This document shows positions 8,440 to 17,035 of a stretch of 64,000 nucleotides of DNA, piece by piece. The position numbers were made by a program, and so were the translations under genes. A model generated the notes under the pieces. It did no database searches and was not told where the DNA came from. It saw nothing but the letters and a program-made list of their open reading frames with translations. Every line of letters begins with the position of its first letter. The first letter of the stretch is position 1. The stretch comes from an uncultured Actinomyces sp. (GTDB lineage Bacteria; Actinomycetota; Actinomycetes; Actinomycetales; Actinomycetaceae), in assembly GCA_938040725.1 (NCBI GenBank), contig CALHZX010000058.1, positions 4,843-68,842 on the forward strand, written 5' to 3'.

Positions 8440-8466
8440 GGCCCCGGGAGTCTCCTCACCGGGGCC
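8440..8466. terminator. Hairpin between ftsY and ffh
   Basis: GGCCCCGG (8440-8447) pairs perfectly with CCGGGGCC (8459-8466) around an 11-nt loop, just past the ftsY stop. There is no T run, so termination would be partial or factor-assisted. Confidence 0.55.
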
Positions 8467-8491
8467 AAGGCGCGCGTCGTAAGTGGAGGGT

Positions 8492-9733
8492 TCAGCCCTG
8501 CGCGCAGCCCACGATCGCGTCGACAAAGCCCTGCGGATCGAAGGGCGCAAGATCATCGGCGCCCTCGCCGAGGCCGACGAACTTCACGGGGACACCCAGC
8601 GCGCGCTGCACGGACACGACGATGCCGCCCTTAGCAGAGCCGTCGAGCTTCGTCAGAACGATACCGGTCACGCCGGTAGCCTCGGCGAACACTTCGGCCT
8701 GCTTCATGCCGTTCTGGCCCGTGGTGGCGTCGAGGACGAGGAGGACTTCGGAAACCGGAGCATGCTTCGTCATCACGCGCTTGATCTTGCCGAGCTCGTC
8801 CATCAGCGTGGACTTATTCTGCAGACGTCCCGCCGTATCGACGAGGACCACATCGACGTCACGGCCCACACCCTCGCGCACAGCCTCGAAGGCGACGGAA
8901 GCCGGGTCGGCACCCTCACGATCACTACGTACGACATCCACGCCCACGCGCTCGCCCCACGTTGCGAGCTGGTCGGCGGCGGCCGCGCGGAAGGTATCGG
9001 CGGCACCGAGGATCACAGACTTATCTTCCGCCACGAGGATACGCGCCAGCTTGCCGACGGTCGTGGTCTTACCGGTACCGTTGACGCCCACCATGAGGAC
9101 AACGGCAGGCTTCAAGTCGCCGTCGACCTCCGGGCGCTCAAGGTTCAGGGAGCGATCCATGTCGGGGCCGACGAGAGCGAGCAACTCCTCGCGCAGGATC
9201 GCGCGGATACGCGCCTCGTCCGTGACGGATTCGACGGCGACGCGGCGCTTGAGCGCCTCCATCAGCGTGTCGGTAGCCTCAAGGCCGAGGTCGGCGATAA
9301 GGAGCGATTCCTCGATCTCCTCCCAGTCGGCGGCGCTGAGCTGGCCTCGGCTCAGAACACCGAGAATGGCGCGCCCCAGCGAACCGGAGGACGCGAGGCG
9401 TTCACGCAGGCGCTCCATGCGACCGCGCACAGGTTCGGGGCGCTCGATGGACGAGGCCGGAGCGGCGGGTGTCTCAGAAGGCTCCTCAGACGCCGACACA
9501 GGTGTATCAGACGGGCCAGCGCGAGGCTCATCGCCACCTTCTTGCGGGGCAGAAGCGGGCGCGTCACCGGGTGCTTCGGCAGACACCTGCGGCTGAACGG
9601 GGATACTGACGTCGTCCGTAGAGCGGCGCTTGGAACTGGCAGCGATGCGGATGAGCACACCGATCAGCACAGCAACCACCAGGCCGATAACGACCGCCCA
9701 CGGCGACTGGAGAGTGGAGATAAAAGCGTCCAT
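8492..9733 (-). CDS. ftsY: Signal recognition particle receptor FtsY
   Basis: 413 aa. Membrane-associated GTPase that docks Ffh-ribosome complexes at the translocon. A transmembrane helix at about residues 12-32 (WAVVIGLVVAVLIGVLI) is followed by an acidic/Ala-Pro linker (about 33-105), then the N domain and G domain: P-loop GVNGTGKTTTVGKL, DTAGRLQNKSTLMDEL, LDATTGQNG and TKLDGSAKGG. Length is normal for actinobacteria. Odd: the start codon and first codons form one arm of a perfect 13-bp inverted repeat (9725-9758). Confidence 0.97.
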   Translation of the reverse strand: MDAFISTLQSPWAVVIGLVVAVLIGVLIRIAASSKRRSTDDVSIPVQPQVSAEAPGDAPASAPQEGGDEPRAGPSDTPVSASEEPSETPAAPASSIERPEPVRGRMERLRERLASSGSLGRAILGVLSRGQLSAADWEEIEESLLIADLGLEATDTLMEALKRRVAVESVTDEARIRAILREELLALVGPDMDRSLNLERPEVDGDLKPAVVLMVGVNGTGKTTTVGKLARILVAEDKSVILGAADTFRAAAADQLATWGERVGVDVVRSDREGADPASVAFEAVREGVGRDVDVVLVDTAGRLQNKSTLMDELGKIKRVMTKHAPVSEVLLVLDATTGQNGMKQAEVFAEATGVTGIVLTKLDGSAKGGIVVSVQRALGVPVKFVGLGEGADDLAPFDPQGFVDAIVGCAQG

Positions 9734-9758
9734 AGGGTCATTATCCCCTATGGACGCT
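9725..9758 (-). promoter_or_regulatory. 13-bp-stem hairpin overlapping the ftsY start codon
   Basis: AGCGTCCATAGGG (9725-9737) is the exact reverse complement of CCCTATGGACGCT (9746-9758), with an 8-nt loop. In minus-strand RNA the 3' arm contains the ftsY ATG and is followed by UUUUAU, so it resembles both an intrinsic terminator and a fold that would hide the GGGG ribosome site and the start codon. Confidence 0.7.
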
Positions 9759-9803
9759 CTTCACAGAAAACCTGAGCGCAGCATCACTGCCTGAGGCCTG
9801 CGC

Positions 9804-10190
9804 CTACTCCTGGACTGACGTGTCCGGCCCGTCGGAACCCCGACGACCGCGATCAAAACGTTCACTCACGCGGCCGGTGACTGTCTCCAGCCGATCAATG
9901 CCCGGCAGGCGGTCAGCGTCGAAGTATGCGCTCCGTGACTCAGCATTTTGAAGGAGAGACTGCAGGGAAGCTGTCCGCGGCACCACGGGACCATCGGGGG
10001 ACGTCGAGGCGCGCTTGGGCAGCGAATGATGAGTCTTCACCTCGTCCGCGATTTCTTCGCTCTCTCGCTTGATGACGCCCTTCCACTCGTCCGCGCTACG
10101 ACGAGACAGAGCCAGCACCGCCACGACACCACCGGCGACGACGAGGACAAGAACGACAGTCACAACAAGAATCAACGCACCCTCAAGCAT
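9804..10190 (-). CDS. Small single-pass membrane protein, unknown function
   Basis: 128 aa, not recognised. An N-terminal hydrophobic helix (about residues 6-30, LILVVTVVLVLVVAGGVVAVLAL) is followed by a charged, mostly polar tail with RRSADEWKGVIKRESEEIADEV and a C-terminal segment rich in Arg, Asp and Gly. There is no lipobox. Translation from ATG 10190 with an AGGA site is plausible. It lies between sigA and ftsY on the same strand; the rpoD terminator is upstream and the ftsY hairpin downstream, so it is probably a monocistronic unit. Confidence 0.6.
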   Translation of the reverse strand: MLEGALILVVTVVLVLVVAGGVVAVLALSRRSADEWKGVIKRESEEIADEVKTHHSLPKRASTSPDGPVVPRTASLQSLLQNAESRSAYFDADRLPGIDRLETVTGRVSERFDRGRRGSDGPDTSVQE

Positions 10191-10263
10191 GTTATCATCC
10201 TGCCCTATCGGACCCCGCTGTGCGATGGAGCCACCCGCACAAACGAGCTTTGTGACGATATTG

Positions 10264-10301
10264 TCATGGGGGCCAGGAACGTTTGTTCCCAGCCCCCATG
10301 A
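10264..10301. terminator. Terminator of the primary sigma factor gene
   Basis: TCATGGGGGC pairs with GCCCCCATGA (10 bp), and an inner GGAAC/GTTCC stem is separated by a CA/CA internal mismatch, closing on a 4-nt loop. It lies just beyond the rpoD stop at 10316. Confidence 0.8.
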
Positions 10302-10315
10302 ATGACGGTTGCGCG

Positions 10316-11842
10316 TCAGTCGAGGTAATCTCGCAGCACCTGCGAACGCGACGGATGGCGCAGCTTCGACATCGTCTTGGACTCGATCTGACGGATACGC
10401 TCACGCGTTACGCCGTAGACCTTGCCGATCTCGTCGAGGGTCTTCGGCTGACCATCGCCCAGACCAAAGCGCATCGACACGACGCCTGCCTCACGCTCGG
10501 AGAGCGTATCCAGCACGTTGTGGAGCTGCTCCTGCAGCAGGGTGAAGGACACCGCATCCGCCGGGACGATAGCCTCGGAGTCTTCAATCAGGTCACCAAA
10601 CTCAGAATCGCCGTCCTCACCGAGAGGCGTGTGCAGCGAAATCGGCTCGCGTCCGTACTTCTGAACCTCGACGACCTTCTCGGCGGTCATGTCGAGTTCC
10701 TTGGCCAGTTCCTCCGGCGTGGGTTCACGGCCCAGGTCCTGCAGCATCTGACGCTGGACGCGGGCCAGCTTGTTGATGACCTCCACCATGTGGACGGGAA
10801 TACGAATCGTGCGGGCCTGGTCCGCCATCGCACGGGTGATCGCCTGACGGATCCACCATGTGGCGTAGGTCGAGAACTTGTAGCCCTTGGAGTAGTCAAA
10901 CTTTTCCACGGCGCGAATGAGGCCGAGATTGCCTTCCTGGATGAGATCCAGGAACTGCATGCCGCGACCGGTGTATCGCTTGGCCAGCGACACAACCAGA
11001 CGAAGGTTCGCCTCGAGCAGGTGGTTCTTTGCCTGCTGACCATCCTGCGCGAGGAAGTGCAGCTCACGACGCTCGCGGCTGGTCATCTCGTCGGCCTGGT
11101 TCTTCAGCTTGTACTCGGCGTACAGGCCAGCCTCGATACGGCGAGCAAGGTCAACTTCCTGCTCCGCGTTCAGCAGGGAAACCTTACCGATCTGCTTGAG
11201 GTAGTCCTTCACCGGGTCGGCGGTCGCACCGGCGACAGTCACCTGCTGAACAGGCTCGTCGGTCTCGTCGGAATCCGAGACCACGAATCCGCCCTTCACA
11301 TGAATGCCGGCGTTGGTGCGTTCACGCAACGCTGCACCCTCGGCGACCTTCGGGTCCTCTTCCTCGGCCTCTTCCTCGGCGTCGCTCACTTCCTCATCGT
11401 CGGCGTCTGCCTCGAGATCCGGATCCTCAAGATCGTCGCCCGTGGGCTCGAAGTCTTCCGCAACGGTGTCATCGAGTTCCTCGACGGCAACCTCTTCGAC
11501 GATGTCCTCGTCCTTCTTCTTGCGACCGCGCGGCTTCTTGGCCGCAGGCTTCTTCGCAGCCTCATCCACGGCGGAGCCGGCTTTCTTCGCGGTCTTCTTG
11601 GCAGGAGCCTTCTTCGCCACGGGCTTATCAGCCTCGGCGGCGTCGGCCTTCTTCGTCGTCTTCTTCGCGGGAGCCTTCTTCCCCGGCGCCTTCTTCGCGG
11701 CCGACTTCTTCTCCTCGGCTGGTGCGCTAGCCGCGGGGGCCGTGGCCTTCTTGGCGCGCGTCGTCTTCTTCGCGGGGGTCGTCACCTCCGTGGTTTCCTC
11801 AGTCGTCGCGGAGTCCTTTGCCGAAGCGCGAGATGCACTCAC
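10316..11842 (-). CDS. rpoD: Primary RNA polymerase sigma factor (sigma-70, SigA/RpoD)
   Basis: 508 aa. Directs RNA polymerase to housekeeping promoters. Residues 1 to about 110 are a Lys/Ala/Pro-rich tail (repeats such as [12 protein letters not shown]), then an acidic stretch (about 120-170). Region 1.2 begins [13 protein letters not shown]; region 2 contains [18 protein letters not shown] and [13 protein letters not shown]; region 3 [14 protein letters not shown]; region 4 [20 protein letters not shown] (HTH) with the end [14 protein letters not shown] 11842 (VSASR) is chosen for the AAAGGG site 6 nt upstream; in-frame ATGs at 11857 and 11896 are alternatives. Confidence 0.96.
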   Translation of the reverse strand: MSASRASAKDSATTEETTEVTTPAKKTTRAKKATAPAASAPAEEKKSAAKKAPGKKAPAKKTTKKADAAEADKPVAKKAPAKKTAKKAGSAVDEAAKKPAAKKPRGRKKKDEDIVEEVAVEELDDTVAEDFEPTGDDLEDPDLEADADDEEVSDAEEEAEEEDPKVAEGAALRERTNAGIHVKGGFVVSDSDETDEPVQQVTVAGATADPVKDYLKQIGKVSLLNAEQEVDLARRIEAGLYAEYKLKNQADEMTSRERRELHFLAQDGQQAKNHLLEANLRLVVSLAKRYTGRGMQFLDLIQEGNLGLIRAVEKFDYSKGYKFSTYATWWIRQAITRAMADQARTIRIPVHMVEVINKLARVQRQMLQDLGREPTPEELAKELDMTAEKVVEVQKYGREPISLHTPLGEDGDSEFGDLIEDSEAIVPADAVSFTLLQEQLHNVLDTLSEREAGVVSMRFGLGDGQPKTLDEIGKVYGVTRERIRQIESKTMSKLRHPSRSQVLRDYLD

Positions 11843-11877
11843 ACGGGTCCCTTTCATTGATGGGTATGCACAACAGA

Positions 11878-11911
11878 GCCGATTGCAAATCGGCATACCG
11901 TGGCCAGTCTA
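11878..11911 (-). promoter_or_regulatory. Candidate rpoD promoter and 5' leader hairpin
   Basis: TAGACT (11911-11906, minus strand) could be the -10 element. About 12 nt downstream the leader folds as GCCGATT-TGC-AATCGGC (11894-11878), a perfect 7-bp hairpin close to the predicted 5' end of the mRNA. No good -35 is seen. Confidence 0.35.
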
Positions 11912-11989
11912 GTGCTTTGCTTCGTAGTTTTCCTGACGGTAGGTGTGAGGATGCCCCGCATTGACCTCCGCTCAGAGCACAACCTCAGT

Positions 11990-12001
11990 TAGAGTTGCCT
12001 C
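11990..12001 (+). promoter_or_regulatory. Leaderless-type -10 element of the prenyltransferase gene
   Basis: TAGAGT (11990-11995) is 6 nt before the ATG at 12002, and no Shine-Dalgarno sequence lies between, so transcription should begin at or next to the start codon. Confidence 0.45.
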
Positions 12002-13105
12002 ATGACTCTGAGCGACAGTTTCGCGACGCTGCGTCCGCACATTGACGAGGCAACGGCCTTGAGCCTCGCCCGCCTTCTGACGCGCGCCGGCGCATCGAGC
12101 CGATCCGAGGAGTTTTCCGAGGCCGTGCTCGCGTCCGTTGCCGGTGGGAAGCGGTTCCGGGCTCTCATGGCGCACATCGGCTACTCGCTCGGGGCAGCAA
12201 TTCCAGTCGAAGACGTTGCCCTGCCCCACCTCAGCGCAGCGCTCGAGCTCTACCAGGCCAGCGCTCTCGTTCACGATGACATCATCGACAAGGCAGATGA
12301 GCGTCGCGGCATGCCGACTCCTCATCGAAGCCTCGCCACCCATCACGCATCGCACTCGTGGATCGGCTCGTCGTCAGATTTCGGAACACACGCCGCGATC
12401 CTCGTTGGAGACTTTTTGTTTTCCGCCGCGACCGCCGCTGCAGACGAGCAGGCGCTCACACTCGACGACAAGCGCGCACGGACGTTCGCGCGCCGCTTTG
12501 CCGACATGCACGCAGAAGTGGCACTCGGCCAATACCTCGACATCGCCGCCGAGCAGAGCCCTGTAGACCCCGAACGCACGGACGCACTGAACGTCAGTGA
12601 CGCGCTCGAGGTCGCACTCCATAAGTCGGCTCACTACTCGGTCGTTCACCCCGCAGTCCTGGGAGCTATCTGCGGCGCGCCCACGCTCGACGACGGGGAC
12701 GCACTCACCCACAGCCTCGAAGAGATCCTGACGCCCTGGGGGCTGGCATTCCAGCTACGCGACGACGACCTCGGCGTTTTCGGAGACCCCGCGGTGACCG
12801 GAAAACCCGCGGGCGATGATCTGCGCGAAGGAAAGCGCACGGTCCTCCTGGCTCTCACCTGGGAGGCCTCCTCCCCCGCCGAGCGGCGCACGCTCACTGA
12901 CGTCCTCGGGGTGGCCGAAGCCTCGGCGACGCAGATCAGCGCGGCGACCCGCATCGTCGAGTCCAACGGCCGCGGCCCCCACGAGGCTGAGATCGCGCGC
13001 CTGGTCACCGACGGGCACGCCGCGCTCGAAGCCTCGACCTTCGACGACGATTCCCGCGCGATGCTGCGCGAGCTATGCTCGATACTCACCGCTAGGCGAG
13101 CCTGA
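12002..13105 (+). CDS. Polyprenyl (geranylgeranyl-type) diphosphate synthase
   Basis: 367 aa. Trans-prenyltransferase condensing isopentenyl diphosphate onto allylic diphosphates for quinones and lipid carriers. The first Asp-rich motif is DDIIDKADERRG (about residue 92), the second DDDLGVFGD (about 257), with GGKRFRALM near the N-terminus for diphosphate binding. Chain length cannot be told. It stands where idsA2 stands in M. tuberculosis, beside the Rv2175c-like gene and the kinase. The start has a -10 hexamer directly upstream and no ribosome site. Confidence 0.9.
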   Translation: MTLSDSFATLRPHIDEATALSLARLLTRAGASSRSEEFSEAVLASVAGGKRFRALMAHIGYSLGAAIPVEDVALPHLSAALELYQASALVHDDIIDKADERRGMPTPHRSLATHHASHSWIGSSSDFGTHAAILVGDFLFSAATAAADEQALTLDDKRARTFARRFADMHAEVALGQYLDIAAEQSPVDPERTDALNVSDALEVALHKSAHYSVVHPAVLGAICGAPTLDDGDALTHSLEEILTPWGLAFQLRDDDLGVFGDPAVTGKPAGDDLREGKRTVLLALTWEASSPAERRTLTDVLGVAEASATQISAATRIVESNGRGPHEAEIARLVTDGHAALEASTFDDDSRAMLRELCSILTARRA

Positions 13106-13120
13106 GCCCGAGGCGGTGAG

Positions 13121-13474
13121 TTAGAACGCCAGAGTCGAGGCGATGCGATTGACCCGGTGATGGCGACCCGACGTCAGCGCATCGATCGGGCGCTCGCCGA
13201 GCTCGTCCTGAACGGCGTACAGCCACGCCAACGATTCCTCGGCCGTGAAGCCATCATCCGCCAGGAGGGTGAGCGTTCCCTGCAGGAATGGGAGCGGCTC
13301 CCAGCCGTTTTCGCCCTTGACGATCGCTTCCTGAGGGATGCCACGCACCCCGTTACCGTCGCGCCCCTCGATGAGGACACGATCACGGATCAGCTGCTTG
13401 AGGCGACGTTCTTCGATACCGAGGAGACGGCACACCTCGTCGGTGGAGAGCACGGTGATATCAACACTGGTCAT
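13121..13474 (-). CDS. Rv2175c family DNA-binding protein (winged helix-turn-helix)
   Basis: 117 aa. Matches the actinobacterial Rv2175c family: TDEVCRLLGIEERRLKQLIRDRVLI is the MerR/excisionase-like winged HTH, and GWEPLPFLQGTLTLLADDGFTAEESLAWLY is the C-terminal dimer region. In M. tuberculosis Rv2175c is a phosphorylation substrate of the adjacent kinase PknL; here it is divergent from the kinase gene. ATG 13474 is used; the frame is open further upstream but would run into the kinase promoter. The regulated genes are unknown. Confidence 0.88.
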   Translation of the reverse strand: MTSVDITVLSTDEVCRLLGIEERRLKQLIRDRVLIEGRDGNGVRGIPQEAIVKGENGWEPLPFLQGTLTLLADDGFTAEESLAWLYAVQDELGERPIDALTSGRHHRVNRIASTLAF

Positions 13475-13544
13475 GAGCGCAAGACTACCCCATTCATGCG
13501 CCGCACCGAGGTGGGCACTTCCGATAATTTCGCGAAAACTCCCA

Positions 13545-13557
13545 TAGAATCGTGCAA
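13545..13557 (+). promoter_or_regulatory. Leaderless-type -10 element of the PASTA kinase gene
   Basis: TAGAAT at 13545-13550 lies 7 nt ahead of GTG 13558, with no ribosome site in between. Transcription starting at the GTG would make a leaderless mRNA. Confidence 0.45.
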
Positions 13558-15495
13558 GTGAGCGATGAACAGACATTCGACCAGACGGACCCGTTGATCG
13601 GCCTCCTCGTCGACGAACGGTACCGAGTGACGCGCAGGCTCGCGCGTGGCGGCATGGCCACCGTGTACATCGCACAGGACGAACGCCTTGATCGACCCGT
13701 CGCCCTCAAGGTCATGCACCCACACCTGGCGGACTCCCAGGACTTCGTCGCACGCTTCCGCCGCGAGGCACGATCCGCAGCACGCATCGTTCACCCCGGT
13801 GTCGTCTCCGTCTTCGACCAGGGTGTCATCTCCGGTCAGGGCTTCCTCGTCATGGAACTCATTGACGGAACGAACCTGCGCCAGCTGCTGCGCGCGCAGG
13901 GCGCCTTTACTATTCCCCAGGCCCTGCGCTACACGACCGATACCCTTGAGGCTCTCCGTGCCGCACACCGCGTCGGCGTGATCCATCGCGACATTAAGCC
14001 AGAGAACATCCTCGTTCCAACCGACGGCCCCGCGAAGGTCACCGACTTCGGTTTGGCACGAGCAGCCTCCGAGGTATCCATGTCGTCGACGGGCAACATG
14101 CTCGGAACCGTGGCGTACATCGCGCCGGAAATAGCCACCACAGCGCAAGCCGACGCACGCTCGGATATCTACTCCGTGGGCATCATGCTGTACGAGATGC
14201 TGACCGGCGTTGTTCCATGGGCGGGTGAATCACCGCTGCAGATCGCCACCCATCACGTCGCCGATGACGTCCCCAGCCCATCGGCTTCCCAACCCTGGAT
14301 CCCCCGCGAAATCGACGATCTCGTCGCGGTGTTGACCGCCCGCGATCCCGCCTCTCGCCCCGCCGACGCCTCCGAAGCCATCGACCTGGTGACGCGAAGC
14401 GCCGCCGCTATCCCGGCCGAGCTGGCGAGTCGGCGCGCAGAAGGCGCCCCCGCCGACCGCAGCGGCGCCTCTGAAACCACAGCGCTCAACACGGAGGTGA
14501 TGTCCGCACAGTTCACGAGGCCGCTTCCTGCACCTTCAACCGTCACAACGGTGCACACCTCCGCGCCGATCCCAACGCCCGAGGAGCAGGGCACGACGAA
14601 GACATACAAGCGTGCAGCCCTGTGGGTGAGCCTGGTCGTCCTCCTCCTCGCGGTGGCGGGAATTGGAGGCACCTGGTGGTGGATCGAATACGGCCCCGGC
14701 TCCTACCTGACGATGCCCGCCACCGACGGGCGCCCCCTCGCAGACGTTGAGGCTGATCTGGGCGCGATGGGGCTCGCCTTCTCTGTCGAGGAGGAGTTTT
14801 CGGACGACGTCGCGACCGGTTCCGTCACTCGCTCCGACCCTGAGGGCGGAACACCGGTCCATAAGCGCGCCGACGTGCAGCTCTACGTGTCCAAGGGTGT
14901 CGACATGAAAACCGTACCCGACGTGAGCGGCAAGACCCAGGATGATGCGAAGAAGGCACTCTCCGACGCAGGCCTGGCCCTCGGCGCAATAACAGATGCC
15001 TACTCCGAGGATGTCCCGCAGGGACAGGTCATCTCCCAGTCTGCGCCGTCCGGCACCTCGGTGCCGCACGACACGGCCATCGACGTCGTCTTGTCCAAGG
15101 GACGCGAACCTCTCACTGTGCCCTCCCTCAACGGGATGAGTGCGGACGCCGCGAAGAAGGCCATTGAAGGGCTCGGCCTCGTCGCAGCACCCACCGAAGC
15201 GTTCTCCGACACGGTCGCGCAAGGCCAGGTCATCTCTCAGCAGAGCGCAGAGGGCTCCATCCTGCACCGCGGCGACAGCGTCGCCTACACGGTGTCGAAG
15301 GGCCCCGAAAAGGTCGCAGTGCCCGACGTCGTTGGCCGCCAGCGCGACGATGCCAGGAGCGTGCTCGAAGCAGCCGGCTTTACCGTCCAAGAGGAAGCGA
15401 TTCTCGGCGGCTTCTTCGGCACCGTCCGCCAAAGTGATCCCGCCGCTGGAACAATGCTCAAGAAGGGTAGCGTCGTCACGATCACCATCGTCTGA
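13558..15495 (+). CDS. pknL: Transmembrane serine/threonine protein kinase with PASTA repeats
   Basis: 645 aa. Cytoplasmic Hanks-type kinase (about 20-285): GGMATVYIA glycine loop, VALKVMHPHL (Lys), VIHRDIKPENIL catalytic loop, DFGLA, and MLGTVAYIAPE. A Thr/Ser-rich juxtamembrane linker follows, then one TM helix (AALWVSLVVLLLAVAGIGG, about 350-370) and about four PASTA repeats (PATDGRPLADVEADL, VPDVSGKTQDDAKKAL, VPSLNGMSADAAKKAI, VPDVVGRQRDDARSVL). PASTA domains bind muropeptides or lipid II in related kinases. GTG 13558 is chosen because TAGAAT ends 7 nt before it; GTG 13552 is possible. The symbol rests on gene order. Confidence 0.92.
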   Translation: MSDEQTFDQTDPLIGLLVDERYRVTRRLARGGMATVYIAQDERLDRPVALKVMHPHLADSQDFVARFRREARSAARIVHPGVVSVFDQGVISGQGFLVMELIDGTNLRQLLRAQGAFTIPQALRYTTDTLEALRAAHRVGVIHRDIKPENILVPTDGPAKVTDFGLARAASEVSMSSTGNMLGTVAYIAPEIATTAQADARSDIYSVGIMLYEMLTGVVPWAGESPLQIATHHVADDVPSPSASQPWIPREIDDLVAVLTARDPASRPADASEAIDLVTRSAAAIPAELASRRAEGAPADRSGASETTALNTEVMSAQFTRPLPAPSTVTTVHTSAPIPTPEEQGTTKTYKRAALWVSLVVLLLAVAGIGGTWWWIEYGPGSYLTMPATDGRPLADVEADLGAMGLAFSVEEEFSDDVATGSVTRSDPEGGTPVHKRADVQLYVSKGVDMKTVPDVSGKTQDDAKKALSDAGLALGAITDAYSEDVPQGQVISQSAPSGTSVPHDTAIDVVLSKGREPLTVPSLNGMSADAAKKAIEGLGLVAAPTEAFSDTVAQGQVISQQSAEGSILHRGDSVAYTVSKGPEKVAVPDVVGRQRDDARSVLEAAGFTVQEEAILGGFFGTVRQSDPAAGTMLKKGSVVTITIV

Positions 15496-15530
15496 CGGGA
15501 CGCCGCGTCCACCGCCCACGCATCCAACGA

Positions 15531-15572
15531 AAGATCCCCGGCCTCGTCGAATCGGACGAGGCCGGGGATCTT
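15531..15572. terminator. Bidirectional terminator between the kinase and aroG
   Basis: A perfect 18-bp stem from AAGATCCCCGGCCTCGTC pairs around a 6-nt loop. It lies between the converging ends of the kinase (15495) and class II DAHP synthase (15586) genes and serves both strands. Confidence 0.9.
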
Positions 15573-15585
15573 ATCGCTCGAGAGT

Positions 15586-17025
15586 TCACTCCTCGTGAGA
15601 GGACCCCTTCGCCAGGTACTGAGCCACCTGGAAGGCCATCTCCAGACTCTGCTGATGATTCAGACGCGGGTCCACGAGCGTCTCGTAACGGTCCCGCAAG
15701 GCCTCGTCATCGATGTGCTCACTGCCGCCGATCACCTCGGTGACATCGTCACCCGTGAGCTCGACATGCAGGCCACCAGGCACAGTGCCCGCAGCCTCGT
15801 GAGCCTCAAAGAAGCCACGAACCTCATCCATGACCGTCTCAAAACGACGCGTCTTATATCCGGTCGAAGACGTGATCGTATTGCCGTGCATCGGATCCGT
15901 CATCCACGTGACCGGACGGCCGTCCTCACGCGCGGCTTCCAAGAGCGGGGGAAGCGCCTCGCGGATGCGACCGGCGCCCATGCGCGTAATGAACGACAGG
16001 CGCCCCTCCTCACCATCCGGGTTGAGGCGATCGATCAGCGAAAGCATCCGGTCCGGTGTGGTCGACGGACCGAGCTTGACCCCAATCGGGTTACGAACGC
16101 GCGACAGCAGCTCAATGTGAGCGCCCTCCTCGTCACGGGTCCGCTCCCCCGCCCACAGGAAGTGGGCAGATGTGTTGTACGGTTCGCCGGTGCGCGAATC
16201 GATCCGGGTCATCGCCGACTCGTACTCGAGTAGCAACGCCTCGTGCGACGAGTACAGGTCAACGTCGCGCAGTGTCTCGAAATCAACGCCAGCAGCACCC
16301 ATGAACTTGATCGCACGGTGGATGTCCTCCGCTAGCGACTCATAGCGCGCATAGGCCGGATTCGACATGAAGCCCTGATTCCAGCGATGCACCTGACGTA
16401 GGTCAGCGTAGCCGCCCTTCGTGAAAGCACGAATCAGGTTCAGCGTCGACGCGGCGTGGTTGTACATCGACAGAAGGCGCCGCGGATCGGGCTCGCGCGC
16501 CTCGGGGGTGAACTCGAAGGAGTTCACCGCATCGCCGCGGTAGCTCGGCAGCGTCACACCGTCACGTGTCTCCATGTCGGAAGAGCGCGGCTTGGCGTAC
16601 TGACCCGCAATACGGCCGACCTTGATGACCGGCAAAGATGCGCCGTAGGTCAGCACGACCGCCATCTGCAGCAGGGTCTGAATCTTCAGGCGCACATGAT
16701 CCGCCGTCGCCTCAGCGAAGGTCTCAGCGCAGTCCCCGCCCATCAGAACGAAGGCCTCACCGCGGGCAGCCGCACCCATCCACGTGCGCAGGTCGTCAAC
16801 CTCCCCGGCGAACACGAGCGGCGGCTGGCGGCGCAGCTGCGCCGTCACATCACTGAGATGTTCCGCGTCCGCGTAGGTAGGCTGCTGGGCTGCATCCAGG
16901 CCACGCCAGGTATCCCAGGGAGCACGCTCCCCGGACTCAGGTGACCACAGACGCTCGGGGACGCGGCGGGAGCGAGGCTTACGCACAGGCTCGCCGCCGC
17001 GTCCGGGAGTGATCGAAGGAATCAC
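15586..17025 (-). CDS. aroG: Class II 3-deoxy-7-phosphoheptulonate (DAHP) synthase
   Basis: 479 aa. First step of the shikimate pathway, joining phosphoenolpyruvate and erythrose 4-phosphate. Plant/actinobacterial class II type: LMGGDCAETFAEATADHVR (metal-binding Cys), PVIKVGRIAGQYAKPRSS, SYRGDAVNSFEF, MYNHAASTLNLIRA, and late metal/substrate residues in TDPMHGNT and GGLHVELTGDDVTEVIGG. Length is standard. In M. tuberculosis the equivalent aroG (Rv2178c) also follows the pknL locus. Ten nt separate it from the phosphofructokinase gene upstream, so the two may share a transcript. Confidence 0.95.
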   Translation of the reverse strand: MIPSITPGRGGEPVRKPRSRRVPERLWSPESGERAPWDTWRGLDAAQQPTYADAEHLSDVTAQLRRQPPLVFAGEVDDLRTWMGAAARGEAFVLMGGDCAETFAEATADHVRLKIQTLLQMAVVLTYGASLPVIKVGRIAGQYAKPRSSDMETRDGVTLPSYRGDAVNSFEFTPEAREPDPRRLLSMYNHAASTLNLIRAFTKGGYADLRQVHRWNQGFMSNPAYARYESLAEDIHRAIKFMGAAGVDFETLRDVDLYSSHEALLLEYESAMTRIDSRTGEPYNTSAHFLWAGERTRDEEGAHIELLSRVRNPIGVKLGPSTTPDRMLSLIDRLNPDGEEGRLSFITRMGAGRIREALPPLLEAAREDGRPVTWMTDPMHGNTITSSTGYKTRRFETVMDEVRGFFEAHEAAGTVPGGLHVELTGDDVTEVIGGSEHIDDEALRDRYETLVDPRLNHQQSLEMAFQVAQYLAKGSSHEE

Positions 17026-17035
17026 GCGCAGCGAC

